Notes under the pieces: generated by a model
Seen by the model: the letters and a program-made list of their open reading frames with translations, nothing else
What the model was told of the DNA's origin: nothing
Databases searched by the model: none
Assembly (NCBI GenBank): GCA_023412715.1
Contig: JAEZCC010000042.1
Span: 62,001 to 126,000, forward strand
Direction: 5' to 3'
Origin: Bacillota bacterium
GTDB lineage: Bacteria; Bacillota; Clostridia; Oscillospirales; Acutalibacteraceae
Length of the DNA: 64,000 nt
In this document: positions 60,735 through 64,000 of the stretch, piece after piece
How positions within the stretch are numbered: position 1 is the first letter of the stretch
How the letters are laid out: each line of letters begins with the position of its first letter
Position numbers and translations under genes: made by a program

Positions 60735-61029
60735 AACCACCCCACATCGGCTTGCTATGCCATGTTCCGAGTGCTATGTTAACAATAATGAATAAAAATA
60801 TATAATTGATTTGTTCAAATTTAGTCCGTTTGATTTTATTATAGCATCCGTTCATAAAAAATCCATACTTTCCGACAAATTAATTGCTTTTCATCACAAA
60901 GCACGAATTATTGCCGGACTATTTGTTGCATTTACGAGAAAGACCATCAAAATATATAATTTACAACAAATACATTTATTAAATAGTCATAATTTATAGG
61001 AAATATCGCAATAAGACAGGGCCTTTCTC

Positions 61030-61058
61030 TTGACTTTGCTTTGTGGAGAATCTATAAT
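61030..61058 (+). promoter_or_regulatory. Promoter of the LacI gene
   Basis: TTGACT (61030-61035) and TATAAT (61053-61058) with a 17-bp spacer. Confidence 0.78.
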
Positions 61059-61071
61059 AAAGCCACAATGT

Positions 61072-61089
61072 TTGTTTACCGTTTTCCTT
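61072..61089 (+). promoter_or_regulatory. Candidate LacI operator C (autoregulation)
   Basis: TTGTTTACCG matches one half of operator A exactly; the other half is degenerate. It sits just after the promoter at 61030-61058. Confidence 0.45.
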
Positions 61090-61128
61090 TCTCTGAAGTC
61101 TGAAATTGAGAAATGAGTGTTTTACGCG

Positions 61129-62184
61129 ATGCTTCCTCCGAACAAGAAATTTACCATCAGCGACATCGCCGAAAGCGCCGGCGTGTCGAAAACGACCGTT
61201 TCCCGCTATATCAACGGAAAATACGAGTATATGTCGGAGGAGACCCGCAGGCGGATCGAGTCCATCATTCAGGTCGCAAACTTTCAGCCCAACAATCTGG
61301 CCCGCAGCCTGAAGTCGCAGAAAAGCCGCCTGATCGGCCTGGTCGTGGCCGATATCGAAAGCCCGTTCTCGTCTTCCATCATCAAGAGCGCGGGGGATAA
61401 CCTGCGCGCCGCCGGGTACAATGTGATTATCATCAACAGCGACAACAGCGACGAGAAAGAGCAGGAATACATCAAATCGCTTGTTTCGCAGAGGGTCGAC
61501 GGCCTGCTGGTGAACACCACGACGCGGTACAACCCGTTTCTGATAGATCTTGCGAACAAGGGGATGCCCATTGTTCTGATCGACCGCTTCGTCATGGACT
61601 ATAATTTCGACATCGCCTATATCGACTGTAAAAAATCGATGCACGACGCCCTTTCCCATCTGGACGAGCAGGGGTACGGGAAAAAGTTTCTGTTTGTTCA
61701 GCCTTACGACAAGATTTCGCCGCGCCTTCTGCGGCGCGAATCGTTTCTGGAATATCTCAGGCGGCAGAACGTCCCTTCGCCGGAACGGCGCGCTTTTGTC
61801 GTTGATCTGGACGACGGCGGGTCGGTGTCCGCGGCCCTGCGCACGGTTCTGGCGGAAAGCGCCGGCGACGCGGCCCCCCCGGCCGTCGTAACAACGAACG
61901 GGGTCACGCTGCTTCACGCTTTGAACGCGGTGCACGCCATGGCCCTTCAGGTCCCGCAGCAGATTGGCATCTGCGGGTACGACGACTGGGGCTGGGCGAC
62001 CAACATGGGCTGGGCCTCCATGATCGATCCCGGCATCACCACTCTGGCGTCGCAGTCGCACGCCCTGGGCGTCCTTGCGGGCAATATGCTGCTGGAGCGG
62101 ATGAAGGACCCGAACCTGCCGAAGCGAAAAGAGATCGTTCCGGCGCAGCTGGTCGTCCGGGGCTCTACAAGGCTGAAAAAATAA
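61129..62184 (+). CDS. LacI-family regulator of the HyuA and aldolase/kinase operons
   Basis: A 351-residue regulator. HTH: FTISDIAESAGVSKTTVSRY, hinge region ARSLKSQKSRLIGLVVADIE, then the sugar-binding core (IINSDNSDEKEQEYIKSLVS, GICGYDDWGWATNMGW). This KdgR-like set (VSRYINGKYEYMSEETR, DDWGW) is often linked to keto-deoxy sugar acid pathways. ATG 61129 is chosen; GTG 61117 is possible. It lies between two operons that share its candidate operator. Confidence 0.9.
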   Translation: MLPPNKKFTISDIAESAGVSKTTVSRYINGKYEYMSEETRRRIESIIQVANFQPNNLARSLKSQKSRLIGLVVADIESPFSSSIIKSAGDNLRAAGYNVIIINSDNSDEKEQEYIKSLVSQRVDGLLVNTTTRYNPFLIDLANKGMPIVLIDRFVMDYNFDIAYIDCKKSMHDALSHLDEQGYGKKFLFVQPYDKISPRLLRRESFLEYLRRQNVPSPERRAFVVDLDDGGSVSAALRTVLAESAGDAAPPAVVTTNGVTLLHALNAVHAMALQVPQQIGICGYDDWGWATNMGWASMIDPGITTLASQSHALGVLAGNMLLERMKDPNLPKRKEIVPAQLVVRGSTRLKK

Positions 62185-62199
62185 AAAACGAGTCTGCAG

Positions 62200-62222
62200 G
62201 CCCCGCAATCGGCGGGGCTTTC
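62200..62222 (+). terminator. Terminator after the LacI gene
   Basis: GCCCCGC and GCGGGGC form a 7-bp stem around AATCG, followed by TTTCT. Confidence 0.55.
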
Positions 62223-62233
62223 TAAAAAAAGCT

Positions 62234-62251
62234 ATGTGTACCGGTTGCTAA
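62234..62251 (+). promoter_or_regulatory. Candidate LacI operator B (aldolase/kinase operon)
   Basis: ATGTGTACCGGTTGCTAA shares eleven consecutive bases (TGTGTACCGGT) with operator A and lies 106 bp before the aldolase-like gene. Confidence 0.6.
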
Positions 62252-62356
62252 AGGCAAGATTTTTTTCGGCGCCTCCTCCGCTGAATCGAAAGCGCGGCAC
62301 GGCCGCCGGATGGAAGCGCCCCCGAAGCGGAAAGATAACACCGAAGAAGGAAGAAA

Positions 62357-63325
62357 ATGATGAAAACAAATATCGATAGAATTATCGGAGCGGGCCTGAT
62401 TCCGGTCGCGGCCGTTTCGGACGCTTCCAAGGCGGCGGATCTCGGGCGCGCCCTGTGCGCGGGAGGGATTCCGGTCGTCGAGGCGGCCTGGCTTGCGGAA
62501 AGCACCGCGGAGGTCGTCCGCGAACTGAGGCGCGGGGCCCCGCGGCTTGTCGTCGGGGCGGGACGGATCCACACGGGCCGGCAGGCGGAAGCCGCCGTTC
62601 TGGCCGGGGCCGCGTTCATTGCGACGTCCGGCTTCGCCGGGGAGGCCGTGGAGTGGTGCATGGAGCATTCCGTCCCGGTATTTCCCGGCTGCAGCACCCC
62701 TTCGGACCTAGAGCGCGCGCTTGCGCTCGGCCTTGACACGGTCGGTTTTTTCCCCGCGGGGTTCTGCGGCGGGGCGAAAGCGGTCCAATCGCTTGCGGAG
62801 GCCTACGGAACGCTCCGCTTCCTGCCGGCCGGAGGAATCGACCTGCGGGACGTACCGGAATACCTTGCGCTGGACTGCGTGGCCGCCTGCCGCGGCTCGT
62901 GGATGGTCCCGGAAGATCTGGTCGGGCGGGGAGACTTCAAGGCGATTGAAGCGCTCTGCCGCGAGGCCGTCCGCACGGCGTACGGCTTTGAGGTGCAGCA
63001 TGTCGGCATCAACGCCGGGGATGCCGCCGAGGCAGGGCAGATCGGCGGCCGTTTCGGCGAGCTGTTCGGGTTCGTGCTGGAAGAGAACCCGGCCTCCTAT
63101 TTCGCGGGCGGGCAGATTGAGATCATCAAAGGTCCGTTCCTCGGCAGGCACGGGCATATTGCCGTGCAGACCGTCTGCGTGGACCGCGCGGTCGGATATT
63201 TCGGCCTGCTCGGCGTCGGGCTGGATCCCTCGACCATGCAGCGAGGCGGCGACGGCAAAATCGTCTCGGCCTATCTGCGGGAAGAGGTCGGGGGCTTCGC
63301 GGTGCACCTCAAAAGGAAGAGCTGA
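62357..63325 (+). CDS. KDPG-aldolase-like protein fused to a VOC domain, Schiff-base Lys missing
   Basis: A 322-residue fusion. Residues 1-~210 follow the KDPG/KHG aldolase barrel: catalytic Glu equivalent E42 (GIPVVEAAWLAES), phosphate loop FLPAGGIDLRDVPEYL, and VAACRGSWMVPEDLV. The Schiff-base lysine sits in FKFFPAE in known enzymes; here the stretch is TVGFFPAGF with Gly130 in place of Lys, so normal aldolase chemistry is unlikely. Residues ~212-322 form a VOC domain (VQHVGINAGDAAEAGQIGGR, ending SAYLREEVGGFAVHLKRK). ATG 62357 follows GAAGGAAG. It may be an isomerase or a binding protein. Confidence 0.85.
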   Translation: MMKTNIDRIIGAGLIPVAAVSDASKAADLGRALCAGGIPVVEAAWLAESTAEVVRELRRGAPRLVVGAGRIHTGRQAEAAVLAGAAFIATSGFAGEAVEWCMEHSVPVFPGCSTPSDLERALALGLDTVGFFPAGFCGGAKAVQSLAEAYGTLRFLPAGGIDLRDVPEYLALDCVAACRGSWMVPEDLVGRGDFKAIEALCREAVRTAYGFEVQHVGINAGDAAEAGQIGGRFGELFGFVLEENPASYFAGGQIEIIKGPFLGRHGHIAVQTVCVDRAVGYFGLLGVGLDPSTMQRGGDGKIVSAYLREEVGGFAVHLKRKS

Positions 63326-63399
63326 GCCGGCGCGGCGGACCCCCGCACGGATTCCGCCGCCGCAAATCCCTCGTGCGGAGAAATGGCGGTTTGCGCTGA

Positions 63400-64000
63400 A
63401 TGACTTATCTGGGAATCGACATCGGCAGCAGCTTTATCAAGGCGGCCGCCTTCGATCTGGAGACGTGCCGCGCCGTTTTGCACACCACGTTCCCGACGGG
63501 CGGAAGGCTGAAAAATCCGGACCCGAAAATCTTTGAGCTGGACGCCGGGGCGCTGGCCGGCACGGTCAGGCGGACCATCGAAAAAATCCGGAGCGCGGCC
63601 GGAAGAATCGACGGCATTGTGCTTTCCACGCAGATGCACGGTTTCGTTTTTCACAGGGAAGGCGTCCCGGACCGGTACGTCTCGTGGCAGGACAGCCGCT
63701 GCACGCGCAGCGTGCCGGGCGGGGAAGAAAGCTGGCTCGACCTGCTGAAACGGCGGATCCCGCCGGAGCGGATGCGATCCTGCGGCGTCTATCTCAAGCC
63801 CTCGCTCGGCCTGTGCAACCTTTACGCGCTGGTGCATGCGGAGGGCGCCGGAGATCCCTCCGGCGAGCTTTTCACGCTGGGGTCGTATGTCATCTGGAAG
63901 CTGACGGGGAACAATATCTGCCATATGACCAACGCGGCGCCTCTGGGACTTGCGGACGTCACGGCGGGCACATGGGACGCGGGGCTGATCTCCCTGCTGC
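63400..64000 (+). CDS. FGGY-family carbohydrate kinase (3' truncated by window edge)
   Basis: Starts at ATG 63400 and stays open to base 64000 (200 residues visible). LGIDIGSSFIKAAAFDLETC is the ATPase phosphate-1 motif of the sugar-kinase/Hsc70 fold. LSTQMHGFVFHREGVPDRYV with VSWQDSRC matches the xylulokinase-type substrate site (usual form SxQMHGxVxxD...WxDxR). The closest types are xylulokinase and related kinases, but the substrate cannot be fixed. It follows the aldolase-like gene by 74 bp and shares its operator. Confidence 0.88.
   Translation, partial: MTYLGIDIGSSFIKAAAFDLETCRAVLHTTFPTGGRLKNPDPKIFELDAGALAGTVRRTIEKIRSAAGRIDGIVLSTQMHGFVFHREGVPDRYVSWQDSRCTRSVPGGEESWLDLLKRRIPPERMRSCGVYLKPSLGLCNLYALVHAEGAGDPSGELFTLGSYVIWKLTGNNICHMTNAAPLGLADVTAGTWDAGLISLL

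Larger units (their letters stand above)
60578..61128. other. Divergent intergenic region, 551 bp
   Basis: AT-rich, with no gene. It holds the permease promoter (60706-60734), the LacI promoter (61030-61058) and two copies of the shared operator (60677-60694, 61072-61089). Confidence 0.55.

Overview
The window looks like chromosome from a GC-rich anaerobic Firmicute, most likely a clostridium of the Oscillospiraceae/Ruminococcaceae type. This is inferred from the gene families: clostridial 2[4Fe-4S] ferredoxin, [FeFe] hydrogenases with a TM1266-type regulator, a PII protein without the uridylylated tyrosine, many sugar ABC operons with LacI, DeoR and ROK regulators, strong AGGAGG ribosome sites and frequent TTG starts. 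No 16S gene is present, so the taxonomy is not proven.

Layout. 1-4753: end of a sugar ABC permease, ferredoxin, a TrmN6-like methylase overlapping rsmI, a CLC-type anion transporter and a lipoprotein. 4832-6465 (-): PII and Amt behind a leader that carries an intrinsic terminator. 6865-7129: tRNA-Arg(ACG) whose 3' end is repeated 188 bp downstream. 7330-11400: an accessory patch with a DUF4417/toxin-like/immunity-like chimera broken by an amber codon, a P-loop kinase, fused GNAT and AbrB remnants, a DUF4177 protein and dcd. 11517-19026: LacI regulator, LplB/YtcP/LipO-type ABC importer and a GH31 glycosidase. 19507-29143: DeoR regulator, a degenerate ABC ATPase, an RbsABC-type importer, a polyol dehydrogenase and DhaKL-type kinase, which together suggest short polyol (tetritol-like) use. 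29446-31041: MerR regulator and aldo/keto reductase. 31365-33134: secreted repeat protein.

33368-41009 is the most unusual part. Two divergent transcription units encode hydrogen metabolism. Leftward are a sensory-type [FeFe] hydrogenase with PAS domain, a SpoIIE-type phosphatase and, 29 bp further on, a TnpB/Cas12-like protein that has lost RuvC catalytic residues. Rightward are a [2Fe-2S] protein, a group B-like [FeFe] hydrogenase, a small Cys-rich protein, a TM1266 protein and a membrane protein. A nuclease-dead TnpB relative beside a hydrogen-sensing pair is the best candidate here for an undescribed RNA-guided regulatory system.

41056-49436 (-): ROK-controlled operon (dehydrogenase, VOC protein, PfkB kinase, SDR, RbsB, RbsA) ending in a frameshifted RbsC. 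49600-55723: LacI regulator with clear operators, maltose-type ABC importer and GH13 enzyme. 55795-60577 (-): permease, HyuA-like protein, HExxH protein and a PH-like membrane protein. 61129-64000: LacI regulator, a KDPG-aldolase-like/VOC fusion lacking the Schiff-base lysine, and an FGGY kinase cut by the window end. A shared GTGTACCGGT-type operator links the last two groups.
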